Of a stretch of 15,730 nt of DNA, positions 1 through 8,262 are shown one piece after another. How positions within the stretch are numbered: the stretch's first letter is position 1; each line of letters opens with the position of its first letter. Source of the stretch: Cloacibacillus sp. Its GTDB lineage: Bacteria > Synergistota > Synergistia > Synergistales > Synergistaceae. Below the pieces are notes generated by a model. It was given only the letters and a program-made list of their open reading frames with translations, did not search any database and was not told where the DNA came from. Made by a program: the position numbers and the translations under genes. The stretch covers positions 1 through 15,730 of the forward strand of contig NZ_JAJBUX010000056.1 in NCBI RefSeq assembly GCF_020860125.1. Direction: 5' to 3'.

Positions 1-2
1 TC

Positions 3-1715
3 ATAAAAAACGGTAAGGTTATAGACGGAACCGGCGCCCCGGCCTATAGGGCGGATGTAGGGATTACGGGCGACAAGATCTCGGCTGTCGGCGTCATCGG
101 TGATGATGGTTCTCCGTCCATTGACGCGGAAGGCCGCTGCCTCTCTCCCGGATTCATCGATACGCACTCCCATGCCGATTGCTCCATGTTTTTATACCCT
201 GACTGTGAAAGCTATCTCAGACAGGGTATTACCACATTTATTGGCGGGCAGTGCGGTGACTCGAATGCGCCGATATTTAACTGGTGGATGCGTAAATACT
301 GGGAATACGACATGTGGAACGATATTGACCCATTCGTATTTTCGCCCAGGACGATACAGCCTGTCGAAAGGGTCCTTCGGACGGTATATGAAAAGACTGG
401 CCGCCGGATAGAGTGGCGCTCCTTCTCAGAATATGCGGAGCACGTCGCGAAACAGGGGCTTGGCTGCAATATGATAACTCTCGCGGGGCACAGTCAGATA
501 CGCGCCGATGTGATGGGACTCAGCCAGCGGCGCCCTCCCGACGGTGAAGAGATGAAGAAGATCAAAGCGCACATCGACGAGGCTTTTGAGGCCGGAGTTT
601 GGGGGCTGTCGACGGGACGCGATTATCCGCCGAGCGCCTACGCTGATTTTGACGAGATCGTCGAGCTCGCGGAGTATGTGAGAGACCTCGGCGGGTATTA
701 CTTTACGCATTGGCGAAGGACGGGGCCGCGTGTCGGCACGCCGGAGAGGCCCAACCGCCTAGCCGGTATCACCGAGCCGCTTGAGATCGCGCTCGCGACG
801 GGGATAAAGACGCAGATATCGCACCTGGCGACAGGCTTTGAGATATATCCCGAGGACCCGCGTATGGATGCCTACGCCGCGCGGGTCACGCTGGAGCATA
901 TTGACGGTTATATCGCCCGCGGCGCTGACGTGGCCTTTGATGTGATCCCCGGCAACAGCGGCGGGATATGCACGACGCCGTATCTTGCCTCGCTGTTTAT
1001 GCCCTGGCTCAAGGAGGCGGGATCTCTTGCGCAGTTCATCAAAAATCTCGGCGCGCGGGACTATCGCGAGAGGCTGCTGGCGCTGCTCCAGGCAGGCGAA
1101 TGGTATGCCGTCAATCCGAATGTCTGTCCCTCGTGGGATTTGAAAATTTACATCACCGAGAGCTCCCGTGCGGCGGTGGGGATGAATATCCGTGAGATAG
1201 CGCGCGCGGCGGGGCGCAGCTCGCTTGAGACGGTCTTTGACCTCCTGCTCGCCGAACCGCGCATCAGGATCATGAAATATGACAAGTCTGACGAGGAGGT
1301 ACGCGGGCTGCTCTCGCATCCACGCGGCTTCGTCTGTACCGATACATACGCGACGGACCTTAACGGCATGTACGGCAACGGTATGGAGATACCCGAGGTG
1401 CTGCCTCATCCGCACACATACTGCGCATTTCCGAAGTATATCCTCAAGTACGGCGCAGGTACGCTTGAGGAGCGTATCCACAAACTGACGGGAGCGCCCG
1501 CCGCCTTTATGGGTATCAAGGGACGCGGTGTGATCGCCGAAGGTAATTACGCCGACCTGCTGGTGATCGACTGCGAGAATTTAAGGACGAATGAAAATTA
1601 TATAGAGCCGCGCGTATATCCGCAGGGTATAACGCATGTCATCGTGAACGGCCGTGAGGCGGTAACGCCGGAGAATGCCGCCGTCCGCCGCGCGGGCCGT
1701 ATTCTCAGGAAGTAA
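3..1715 (+). CDS. N-acyl-D-amino-acid deacylase (D-aminoacylase), 5' end cut by window edge
   Basis: Amidohydrolase-superfamily enzyme predicted to hydrolyse N-acyl-D-amino acids to free D-amino acid plus carboxylate in the cytoplasm. The frame is open from base 3 (570 residues visible). It begins IKNGKVIDGTGAP, the usual N-terminus of the family, so only a few codons are missing. An internal ATG at 186 is not the start, because it would remove the metal-binding PGFIDTHSHAD strand (His55, His57). Further family landmarks are the GGQCG motif with Cys84 (counterpart of the Cys zinc ligand of Alcaligenes D-aminoacylase), GHSQIR at 162-167, THW (His236), QISH (His274), TD (Asp447), then HPHTYCAFPKY and a C-terminal GVIAEGNYADLLVID strand. 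All expected metal ligands are present. It is the first visible gene of a peptide-transport operon, 39 bases before the dipeptidase-like gene. Exact acyl and amino-acid specificity cannot be read; hydantoinase/dihydroorotase-like activity is less likely because of the Cys ligand. Confidence 0.85.
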   Translation: MKNGKVIDGTGAPAYRADVGITGDKISAVGVIGDDGSPSIDAEGRCLSPGFIDTHSHADCSMFLYPDCESYLRQGITTFIGGQCGDSNAPIFNWWMRKYWEYDMWNDIDPFVFSPRTIQPVERVLRTVYEKTGRRIEWRSFSEYAEHVAKQGLGCNMITLAGHSQIRADVMGLSQRRPPDGEEMKKIKAHIDEAFEAGVWGLSTGRDYPPSAYADFDEIVELAEYVRDLGGYYFTHWRRTGPRVGTPERPNRLAGITEPLEIALATGIKTQISHLATGFEIYPEDPRMDAYAARVTLEHIDGYIARGADVAFDVIPGNSGGICTTPYLASLFMPWLKEAGSLAQFIKNLGARDYRERLLALLQAGEWYAVNPNVCPSWDLKIYITESSRAAVGMNIREIARAAGRSSLETVFDLLLAEPRIRIMKYDKSDEEVRGLLSHPRGFVCTDTYATDLNGMYGNGMEIPEVLPHPHTYCAFPKYILKYGAGTLEERIHKLTGAPAAFMGIKGRGVIAEGNYADLLVIDCENLRTNENYIEPRVYPQGITHVIVNGREAVTPENAAVRRAGRILRK

Positions 1716-1754
1716 CGTTTGAAACAAAAACAGATAAAAAGGAGTCTTAACATT

Positions 1755-2753
1755 ATGGATGATCTCTACCTTATTGACGGCTGTACATTTACCGAGGGCG
1801 TATTCATCGGTCTTTCTGAGAGGGTGAAGAAGTCGCTCCTCACCGCCTTTTTTCTCACTACGCCCGGCGAGAACGACGGTTTCCGCGAGTGCGTGTCGAA
1901 GATCGGCGGTCTCTATAACTTTGCCGACCGTCCGGACAGCGGCTTTATAATCGCGCGCACCGCCGACGATATCGTGAGGGCGAAGAAAGAGGGCAAAAAG
2001 GCGCTCATCATCACCTTTCAGGACCCGCAGCCGGTGGAGAATTCGCTTGATAAACTGCGCACGCTCTATGAGCTTGGCCTCCGCGTGATGCAGATGACCT
2101 ACAACAAGGCCAATTACATCGGTACCGGCTGTATCGAGAGCGTTGACGGCGGTCTCACCGACTTTGGCAGGGAGGCTCTCCGGAAGATGAACGAGCTGGG
2201 TATTGTCGCGGATGTTTCGCACTGCGGGCACAAGACGACGCAGGATGTCCTGAAATACAGCGGGAAGCCGATCGTCATTTCGCATTCTTGTCCGCTGGCG
2301 CTTACCGACAACGTGCGCAATAAGACGGACGAGGAGCTGCGTATGTTAAAGAAGAACGGCGGAGTTATCGGGATTTCTTCCTGGGGGCCGCTTTGCTGGA
2401 AGAACGATACCGTTAAAGGGCGTCCGTCGCTCGCAGACTATGTGGATCACATCGACTATGTTGTGAACCTTATAGGCATAGACCATATCGGCTATGGCAG
2501 CGACAGCACTCCTGACGACACGAAGGACGAGAAGGGGCTTTTTACGCAGTCCAGCTTCTACGCTCCCGTTGTCGACGGTTACAACCGGGCGGTGGGGATC
2601 GACCCGGCGACGCGTTACGCGGTGGGGGTGGATGGACCGTGGGATTTGGAAAACGTCTTCGCGGAGATGCGCCGGCGCGGATACTCCGAAGAGGATATTT
2701 ATAAGTATGCCGGAGGCAATTTTATGAGGGTTTTACGGGAAAACTGGAAATAA
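1755..2753 (+). CDS. M19 membrane-dipeptidase family protein, divergent metal site
   Basis: A 332-residue protein of the renal/membrane dipeptidase (peptidase M19) fold. I chose ATG 1755, which has AGGAG at 1740-1744 ten bases upstream, over an in-frame TTG at 1719 that lies almost against the preceding stop. Family signatures are LYELGLRVMQMTYN (104-117), VADVSH (His156), IVISHS (His177) and GIDHIGYGSD (Asp250, counterpart of the catalytic Asp288 of human renal dipeptidase). The first metal motif, normally DGHND, reads DGCTF (Cys10, Phe12). The bridging Glu of the usual IGIEGG strand is replaced by ITFQD (Gln89). So two His ligands and the late Asp remain, but the His-x-Asp pair and the bridging Glu are gone. 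It may be a mononuclear hydrolase, have shifted specificity, or be non-catalytic. There is no signal peptide, so it is probably cytoplasmic. It is co-transcribed between the D-aminoacylase and the transporter genes, which fits dipeptide handling. Confidence 0.8.
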   Translation: MDDLYLIDGCTFTEGVFIGLSERVKKSLLTAFFLTTPGENDGFRECVSKIGGLYNFADRPDSGFIIARTADDIVRAKKEGKKALIITFQDPQPVENSLDKLRTLYELGLRVMQMTYNKANYIGTGCIESVDGGLTDFGREALRKMNELGIVADVSHCGHKTTQDVLKYSGKPIVISHSCPLALTDNVRNKTDEELRMLKKNGGVIGISSWGPLCWKNDTVKGRPSLADYVDHIDYVVNLIGIDHIGYGSDSTPDDTKDEKGLFTQSSFYAPVVDGYNRAVGIDPATRYAVGVDGPWDLENVFAEMRRRGYSEEDIYKYAGGNFMRVLRENWK

Positions 2754-2777
2754 AAAGGAATAAAAGGGGGATTTGCG

Positions 2778-4367
2778 ATGAACAAGAAGTTACTTATAGC
2801 TTTGGTCTGCATCATTATTGCAGCGGCGGGATATTTCCTCTTTGGGCAGAAACCGGCCGCCGAGAAGAGCGCGGATTCGTCGTCGGAGTACCGGGACACG
2901 ATCATATTCGCGACAAACACCGATATTTTGACGCTTGACCCGCAGATACAGAACGATACCACGACGGAACAGGTCGTGCGGATGCTTTACAACAACCTTC
3001 TTAAGTTTGACGACGAGGGAAATATCGTCGGCGATCTCGCGGAGGAGTGGGGTCCGTCCGAGGACGGCCTCACCTGGACGGTCAAGCTCAGACAGGGCGT
3101 GAAGTTCCATAACGGCAAGGAGATGACCGCCGCCGACGTGAAGGCCACCTTTGAGCGCGCGATGCACGCGAAGGCCGGCGGCCTGCGCACGACGGAGATC
3201 ATCAAGATGTTCAAGTCCGTCGACGCTCCGGATAAGTACACGGTGACTATAACGACGGACAAACCATACGGTCCGATGGAGGCGCTGCTGTGCAACCTCT
3301 CGCTTGCCGTGATGGACGCGGAATTTATTAATAAGTACGGGCTAGACCTCGGCAGCAAGACGGAGGCGGAGAACGGCACCGGCCCCTATAAGATCGCCTC
3401 CTGGACGAAGGATGACGAGGTCGTCATCAAGCGGTTCGGCGACTACTTTGACGGTCCGGCATTTACTCAAAAGATCGTCGTCAAGCCGATCCCCGAGGCC
3501 GCTTCGCGCGTTATCGCGCTTGAAAACGGCGAGGTGGACGTCATCAGCAACATCAGCGCCAACGACCTTGCGACACTCGAAGAGCACGAAAGCATAAAGG
3601 TCATGAAGGTCCCGACGATCAGCCAGCGCCTCTTCCGCTTTGGCTGCAACGACCCGATAATCTCCAAAACAAAGGTTCGTCAGGCGATAATCTACGCGAT
3701 AGACAGACAGGCGATCATAGATTCTCTCTTCGCCGGCACGGTGTACCCGTCGACGGCGCCGCTCGCGCCCGTCACCTGGGGTTATACGAACCTTGGCGAG
3801 ATCAAGCGTGACACAGAAAAATCAAAACAGCTGCTCAAAGAGGCCGGATATCCAGACGGATTTGAGACTAAGATCGTGACCTGCGAGAGGTATATGAAGG
3901 GAACGCAGATGGCCGAGGTTCTAGCATCGCAGCTCGCCGAGGTGGGCATTAAAGCGAAAATCGAGGTCTGGGAGTGGAGCGCCCTTTCCGCGAGCTGGGA
4001 CGGCGTGAAAAAAGAGGATTTTGACCAGCCAATATTTGTCATGGGATCCGGCCCCTCGATGAGGGATGCGGACGGCGGTCTTCGCGGCCTATATACGACA
4101 TCCGAGAGCGGCCTCAACGACCGTAATTACGGCTTTTATTCGAACGCCGAGGCAGACAGGCTAATATACGCGGGTATGAGCGAGACTAACAAAGAGAAAC
4201 GCGCGGAGCTTTACGCCGAGGCTGAGAAAATACTGTACCTCGACGACCCCGCGGCCTTCTGGTTATTCGATATGTACGGCATGTGCGCGATGAGCGGCAA
4301 GGTCGAGGGGGTAAAGGTAAGCGCTATCAACAATATCACCTTTGAAAGGGCGCGTGTCAAAAACTAG
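2778..4367 (+). CDS. Peptide ABC transporter substrate-binding protein (DppA/OppA-like, SBP_bac_5)
   Basis: A 529-residue extracytoplasmic solute-binding protein of family 5, which captures peptides (sometimes nickel or other ligands) and delivers them to the membrane permeases encoded next. The start ATG 2778 follows AAGGGGG at 2764-2770. Residues 1-3 are MNK, followed by a hydrophobic segment at about 5-22, so it is exported. Cys11 sits inside the hydrophobic core after Val, which does not make a good lipobox, so this looks like a cleaved signal peptide or an N-terminal anchor rather than a lipoprotein. The mature part starts with the family pattern TIIFATNTDILTLDPQ, followed by LAEEWGPSEDGLTWTVKLR and GVKFHNGKEMTAADVKATFER (about 88-127), the hallmark of the family. 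Length is normal. The operon context (dipeptidase upstream; permeases and ATPases downstream) supports peptide uptake. Three hairpins follow the stop codon and could favour high expression of this gene over the permeases. Confidence 0.92.
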   Translation: MNKKLLIALVCIIIAAAGYFLFGQKPAAEKSADSSSEYRDTIIFATNTDILTLDPQIQNDTTTEQVVRMLYNNLLKFDDEGNIVGDLAEEWGPSEDGLTWTVKLRQGVKFHNGKEMTAADVKATFERAMHAKAGGLRTTEIIKMFKSVDAPDKYTVTITTDKPYGPMEALLCNLSLAVMDAEFINKYGLDLGSKTEAENGTGPYKIASWTKDDEVVIKRFGDYFDGPAFTQKIVVKPIPEAASRVIALENGEVDVISNISANDLATLEEHESIKVMKVPTISQRLFRFGCNDPIISKTKVRQAIIYAIDRQAIIDSLFAGTVYPSTAPLAPVTWGYTNLGEIKRDTEKSKQLLKEAGYPDGFETKIVTCERYMKGTQMAEVLASQLAEVGIKAKIEVWEWSALSASWDGVKKEDFDQPIFVMGSGPSMRDADGGLRGLYTTSESGLNDRNYGFYSNAEADRLIYAGMSETNKEKRAELYAEAEKILYLDDPAAFWLFDMYGMCAMSGKVEGVKVSAINNITFERARVKN

Positions 4368-4398
4368 CAGTGCCTCTACTGCAAAAAAATATCAATGC

Positions 4399-4479
4399 GG
4401 CGGTTCGCGGCGGCCATGCCTTCCGCGGACCGCCCAACACCCGGCGGCATTCGCCGGACCTTTCAATAACGCTGAAAGG
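4399..4479 (+). promoter_or_regulatory. Three tandem hairpins between binding-protein and permease genes; last one masks permease RBS
   Basis: The 121-base gap between the binding-protein stop and the first permease start holds three consecutive stem-loops. Hairpin 1: arms 4399-4410 and 4423-4434, 12 pairs including one G-U. Hairpin 2: arms 4441-4446 and 4452-4457, six GC-rich pairs. Hairpin 3: arms CCTTTCA at 4459-4465 and TGAAAGG at 4473-4479, seven perfect pairs that include most of the AAAGGAG ribosome-binding site at 4475-4481. No run of T follows hairpins 1 or 2, so these are not ordinary intrinsic terminators. By analogy with malE-malF-type operons they probably stabilise the 3' end of the binding-protein mRNA and reduce permease translation. 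The structures are read directly; the regulatory role is inferred. Confidence 0.6.
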
Positions 4480-4488
4480 AGTTTGAAT

Positions 4489-5409
4489 ATGCTCTCATAC
4501 ACAATAAAGAGAATCGCGCAGATCATACCTGTGATGCTCGTCATCTCTCTGCTGGTATTCCTGATGATGCACATGATACCAGGCGATCCGGTAAAGAACA
4601 TGATGGGGCTTGAGGCCTCCAAAGAGGTGGTAGAAGCGGAGCGGGAGAGGCTGGGCCTTAACGACCCGCTGCCTGTACAGTATTTGAATTTTATGAAGAA
4701 CGTCGTGAGGGGAGACCTTGGCACCTCGATCTTTTCAAAAAAGTCGGTGACGAAGGAGATACTTGATCGTTATCCCTATACGGCGAAGCTCGCCCTCGGC
4801 GGCACAATATTCGCCGCGGTGGTCGGCGTTCTTATTGGAATAACCTGCGCCGTCAGGCGCAACAGCGTCACCGACAGTTCGCTGGTGGTATTGTCGCTTG
4901 CCGCGGTATCCACGCCGTCGTTTTTTCTCGCACTCATAATGATGCTATTTTTCTCGCTGAACCTCGGCTGGCTTCCCAGCATCGGCCTAAAAACGCCGCT
5001 TCATTATGTGCTGCCCGTCATTACGCTTGGTATGCAGTCGGTCGGCCTCATTGCCAGGACGACCCGCTCGGCGATGCTTGACGTGCTGACGCAGGATTAC
5101 ATCAGGACGTCGCGTTCACGAGGAATCCCGAACAACATCATCATCTACAGCCACGCGCTCAAAAACGCGATGATCCCCGTACTCACTGTGGTAGGTCTGC
5201 GCTTTGGCGGACTGCTTGCCGGTTCGACCCTCATCGAGACCGTCTTTTCGATACCGGGCATCGGTCGTTACCTCGTAGACGGCGTCCTCAAGCGGGATTT
5301 CCCGGTAGTTCAGGGAACGGTGCTGGTCCTCGCCGTGACCTTCGTCGTCGTCAACATGCTTGTCGACCTTCTCTACGCGGCGGCAGACCCGCGAATCAAG
5401 TATGAATAG
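4489..5409 (+). CDS. Peptide ABC transporter permease (DppB-like)
   Basis: A 306-residue inner-membrane permease, first of the heterodimeric pair forming the peptide channel. The frame is open further upstream (to 4342), but ATG 4489 gives the canonical start MLSYTIKRIAQIIPVMLVIS and has AAAGGAG at 4475-4481 with a 7-base gap. Visible features are a first membrane helix at about 9-29, the conserved HMIPGDPV motif (28-35), a long periplasmic loop ending in VRGDLGTSIF (73-82), further helices at about 100-120, 130-157, 172-190, 230-250 and 275-295, and the cytoplasmic EAA-type loop DYIRTSRSRGIPNNIIIYSH (203-222), which docks with the ATPases. The ending DLLYAAADPRIKYE is the typical DppB tail. 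The stop is 14 bases before the next permease. Translation is probably tempered by the hairpin over its ribosome-binding site. Confidence 0.93.
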   Translation: MLSYTIKRIAQIIPVMLVISLLVFLMMHMIPGDPVKNMMGLEASKEVVEAERERLGLNDPLPVQYLNFMKNVVRGDLGTSIFSKKSVTKEILDRYPYTAKLALGGTIFAAVVGVLIGITCAVRRNSVTDSSLVVLSLAAVSTPSFFLALIMMLFFSLNLGWLPSIGLKTPLHYVLPVITLGMQSVGLIARTTRSAMLDVLTQDYIRTSRSRGIPNNIIIYSHALKNAMIPVLTVVGLRFGGLLAGSTLIETVFSIPGIGRYLVDGVLKRDFPVVQGTVLVLAVTFVVVNMLVDLLYAAADPRIKYE

Positions 5410-5423
5410 GAAGTGAACGGATA

Positions 5424-6260
5424 ATGGACGCACAGGTATTTAAGAGATTTATAAAAAACAAAGCCACCATCGTCGGCAGCATAATCCTTTTGTTCTTCTT
5501 CTTCATCGCTCTCTTTGGGCCGCTGCTCTGCCATTACGACCCCAACACCATTGACCTGAAGAGCGTCTACCAGCATCCCAGCGCGGAACACCTGCTAGGT
5601 ACCGACAATCTTGGGCGCGATATGCTGACGCGCATCATCGTCGGCGCGCGCATCTCGCTGCTTGTGAGCTTCGCGGGCACGATCATCGGTTCCCTTATCG
5701 GCGTAGCGCTGGGCGTCGTCGCCGGTTACTACGGGGGCCTGCTTGACTCGCTTGTGTCTCGCTTTGTCGACCTTCTGCTCGCCTTCCCGGGACTGCTGCT
5801 CGCGATCGTCGTTGTGGCTATCCTGGGGAACGGTATCGTCAACACCATCGCCGCGATCGCCTTTTACTCGATACCCTACGTCGCGCGTATGGTACGCGGC
5901 ATTGTCATCACCCTCAAAAACTCGGAATATGTGCAGGCCTGCCGTGTGATGGGGGCCTCTGACCTTAGAATAATCATCACCCATATCATTCCGAACTCGA
6001 TGTCCCAGATCATCGTCAACACGACGCTGAACCTTGGCACGGCGATCCTCACCGCCTCTTCGCTCTCTTTCCTCGGCCTCGGCGTTACGCCGCCGCATCC
6101 GGAATGGGGCGCGATGCTTAGTCAGGGACGCGAGGTCATCCGCTATTTTCCGCTCGCGGCGATCATTCCCGGCGTCGCCATCACGCTTGTAGTACTGAGC
6201 TTCAGCATCGTCGGAGACGGCCTGCGCGACGCGCTCGACCCAAAACTCAAGAACAGCTAA
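5424..6260 (+). CDS. Peptide ABC transporter permease (DppC-like)
   Basis: A 278-residue inner-membrane permease, partner of the preceding DppB-like subunit. The start is ATG 5424, with AGGAAG at 5408-5413 overlapping the previous stop codon, which suggests coupled translation. Order of features: the N-terminal OppC-type segment KNKATIVGSIILLFFFFIALFG with a first helix at about 14-36; the conserved HLLGTDNLGRDMLTRIIVGARISL (56-79); transmembrane helices at about 78-101, 115-135, 138-155, 200-220 and 243-264; and the EAA loop EYVQACRVMGASDLRIIITH (168-187). The tail GDGLRDALDPKLKNS is typical. Length and motifs are normal for the family and nothing looks damaged. It lies 12 bases before the first ATPase gene. 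Confidence 0.93.
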   Translation: MDAQVFKRFIKNKATIVGSIILLFFFFIALFGPLLCHYDPNTIDLKSVYQHPSAEHLLGTDNLGRDMLTRIIVGARISLLVSFAGTIIGSLIGVALGVVAGYYGGLLDSLVSRFVDLLLAFPGLLLAIVVVAILGNGIVNTIAAIAFYSIPYVARMVRGIVITLKNSEYVQACRVMGASDLRIIITHIIPNSMSQIIVNTTLNLGTAILTASSLSFLGLGVTPPHPEWGAMLSQGREVIRYFPLAAIIPGVAITLVVLSFSIVGDGLRDALDPKLKNS

Positions 6261-6272
6261 GGGGGAGCGGCA

Positions 6273-7274
6273 ATGGCCAAACGTATTTTAAGAGTAGAAA
6301 ACCTGAAAACAACATTCTTCACCGACGAGGGAGTGATCCCCGCCGTCGACAACGTAAGCTTCCATCTAGACGAAAAGGAGACTCTGGCAATCGTCGGGGA
6401 ATCCGGCTGCGGGAAGACCGTTACCTCCCTCTCCATACTGCGCCTCATCCCCTATCCTCCGGGAAAGATAACGGACGGGCACATCTATTACAACGACAGA
6501 GACCTCCTTGCTCTGAGCGAGAAAGAGATGCGGTCGATACGCGGCAACGATATTTCGATGATCTTTCAGGAACCGATGACCTCTCTCAACCCGGTGTTTA
6601 CCGTCGGAGCGCAGATAATGGAGTCGCTGATCGTACACCAAAACATGTCCAAGGCCGACGCGAGGAAGCGCGCCATCGAGATGATTCGGCTCGTCGGCAT
6701 ACCCGCGCCGGAAAAATGCGTCGACTACTATCCGCATCAGCTCAGCGGCGGGATGCGCCAGCGTATCATGATCGCGATGGCGCTTGCCTGCCGTCCGAAG
6801 ATACTAATAGCCGACGAACCGACCACGGCGCTGGACGTGACGGTACAGGCGCAGATACTGCGGCTGATGATCGAACTCAAAGAGAAGACAGGCACCGCGA
6901 TAATCCTCATTACGCATGATCTCGGCATCGTCGCGCAGATCGCGGACCGCGTCAATGTTATGTATGCCGGAGAGACGGTGGAGTTCGCCGACGTGAGATC
7001 CATTTTCAGGGAACCGCTGCATCCCTACACCGTGGGGCTGCTCAAATCGCTGCCTAAGATAAACGAAGAGCGGGATAAACTTTATAACATCAAGGGGGCG
7101 GTGCCGAGCCCGAAGAACTATCCCCAGGGCTGCCGCTTCTCACCGCGCTGTGAGCGTGCGGCGGAAAAGTGCCGCAGCCAGAAACCGGAACTCTTTGCGG
7201 CCGGGGAGGGGCGCTGCGTGCGCTGCTGGCTCTACGAAGATAAAGAGGGTAAGGGTGTGAAAAACGATGGCTGA
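6273..7274 (+). CDS. Peptide ABC transporter ATP-binding protein (DppD-like), with C-terminal cysteine cluster
   Basis: A 333-residue cytoplasmic ATPase that powers the importer. ATG 6273 follows AGGGGGAG at 6260-6267. The ATPase core shows Walker A GESGCGKT (42-49), Q-loop MIFQEP (96-101), signature LSGGMRQR (157-164), Walker B ILIADEPT (177-184) and the switch His in ITHD (213-216). After about residue 250 comes the oligopeptide/dipeptide transporter C-terminal region (LHPYTVGLLKSLP, then GAVPSPKNYPQGC). Five cysteines lie there: 287, 293, 300, 315 and 318. In some DppD proteins, including that of Mycobacterium tuberculosis, equivalent cysteines hold a [4Fe-4S] cluster; whether this one does is inference. 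The last 8 bases overlap the start of the next ATPase gene (ATGGCTGA), a sign of translational coupling. Confidence 0.93.
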   Translation: MAKRILRVENLKTTFFTDEGVIPAVDNVSFHLDEKETLAIVGESGCGKTVTSLSILRLIPYPPGKITDGHIYYNDRDLLALSEKEMRSIRGNDISMIFQEPMTSLNPVFTVGAQIMESLIVHQNMSKADARKRAIEMIRLVGIPAPEKCVDYYPHQLSGGMRQRIMIAMALACRPKILIADEPTTALDVTVQAQILRLMIELKEKTGTAIILITHDLGIVAQIADRVNVMYAGETVEFADVRSIFREPLHPYTVGLLKSLPKINEERDKLYNIKGAVPSPKNYPQGCRFSPRCERAAEKCRSQKPELFAAGEGRCVRCWLYEDKEGKGVKNDG

Positions 7275-8241
7275 ACCTTTGCTTGAAGTAAAAGATCTAA
7301 AAGTCTACTATCCGGTTAAGGTTAAGGGTGGCGGCCTCTTCAAGACAGAAAAGAAGTTTGTCAAAGCTGTCGACGGCGTCAGCTTTACCGTGGATGCCGG
7401 CGAGACCTTCGGACTGGTGGGAGAGAGCGGCTGCGGAAAGTCGACGACCGGCAAAGCCATCGTCAAGCTGCTCACACCGACGGCGGGGACGATCTCCTTT
7501 GAGGGGCGCGACCTCTTTGATCTTCCCAAGGAGCTCACAGACGAATATAAGAAGAAGATCCAGATAATATTCCAAGACCCATACTCGTCGCTTGACCCGC
7601 GTTTCACCGTGGAGCGCATAATCGGCGAGCCGCTTCTCGTGCACGGTATGACAAACGGCGTGGAACGCCGTTCGCGCGTGCTCAAACTGATGGAGGACGT
7701 CGGCATCCGCTCCGAATTCCTGCGCCGCTACCCGCATGAATTCAGCGGCGGTCAGCGCCAGCGAATCGGCGTCGCCCGCGCGCTTGCGCTGAATCCCTCG
7801 CTCATCGTCTGCGACGAGCCGGTATCAGCGCTGGACGTCTCAATACAGGCACAAATACTCAACCTGATGCAGGAGCTGCAGGCCAAGTATAACCTCACCT
7901 ACATCTTTATCTCACACAACCTGAGCGTCGTAAAACATATCTGTGACCGTATCGCCGTGATGTACCTTGGAAATATTGTGGAGCTCGCCGGGAAAAACGA
8001 ACTTTTCGGCGGGCCTATGCATCCATACACCAAGGCGCTGATGGCGGCCATCCCCGTACCTGACCCGGAGGTCAAGACTCTCTCCGTGCCGCTTGAGGGG
8101 GATGTTCCCAGCCCGCTCAACCCGCCGCCGGGCTGCTGCTTCCATACACGCTGCAGGCTGGCCCGCGAGGAATGCCGCGAAGTAAAGCCGCCACTCAGGG
8201 ATATGGGCGGCGGGCATCTCGCGGCATGTCATCTTCTATAG
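7267..8241 (+). CDS. Peptide ABC transporter ATP-binding protein (DppF/OppF-like)
   Basis: A 324-residue second ATPase of the importer, pairing with the DppD-like subunit. ATG 7267 overlaps the preceding gene by 8 bases; the purine-rich GAGGGTAAGG upstream serves as ribosome-binding site. It has the OppF-type N-terminus with an inserted VKVKGGGLFKTEKKFVKAVDGVSF. Other motifs are Walker A GESGCGKST (52-60), Q-loop IIFQDPYSSLDPR (100-112), signature FSGGQRQR (159-166), Walker B LIVCDEP (179-185) and switch His in ISHN (215-218). The C-terminal oligopeptide-transporter region contains Cys290, Cys291, Cys296, Cys303 and Cys321 in nearly the same spacing as in the sister ATPase. Two distinct ATPases plus two permeases and a binding protein complete the transporter. 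The next gene starts 21 bases later. Confidence 0.93.
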   Translation: MAEPLLEVKDLKVYYPVKVKGGGLFKTEKKFVKAVDGVSFTVDAGETFGLVGESGCGKSTTGKAIVKLLTPTAGTISFEGRDLFDLPKELTDEYKKKIQIIFQDPYSSLDPRFTVERIIGEPLLVHGMTNGVERRSRVLKLMEDVGIRSEFLRRYPHEFSGGQRQRIGVARALALNPSLIVCDEPVSALDVSIQAQILNLMQELQAKYNLTYIFISHNLSVVKHICDRIAVMYLGNIVELAGKNELFGGPMHPYTKALMAAIPVPDPEVKTLSVPLEGDVPSPLNPPPGCCFHTRCRLAREECREVKPPLRDMGGGHLAACHLL

Positions 8242-8262
8242 AAATAACAGGAGGTAAGTGTA

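Noticed and set aside
759..2285. Long minus-strand open frames (759-1481 and 1581-2285) over the deacylase and M19 genes
   Set aside because: Both lie antisense to genes with clear motifs and have no recognisable domains; they arise from codon bias.
4342..4488. Upstream extension of the DppB-like frame by 49 codons
   Set aside because: It would overlap the binding-protein end and the hairpins. Its residues do not resemble the family, and ATG 4489 has an ideal ribosome-binding site.
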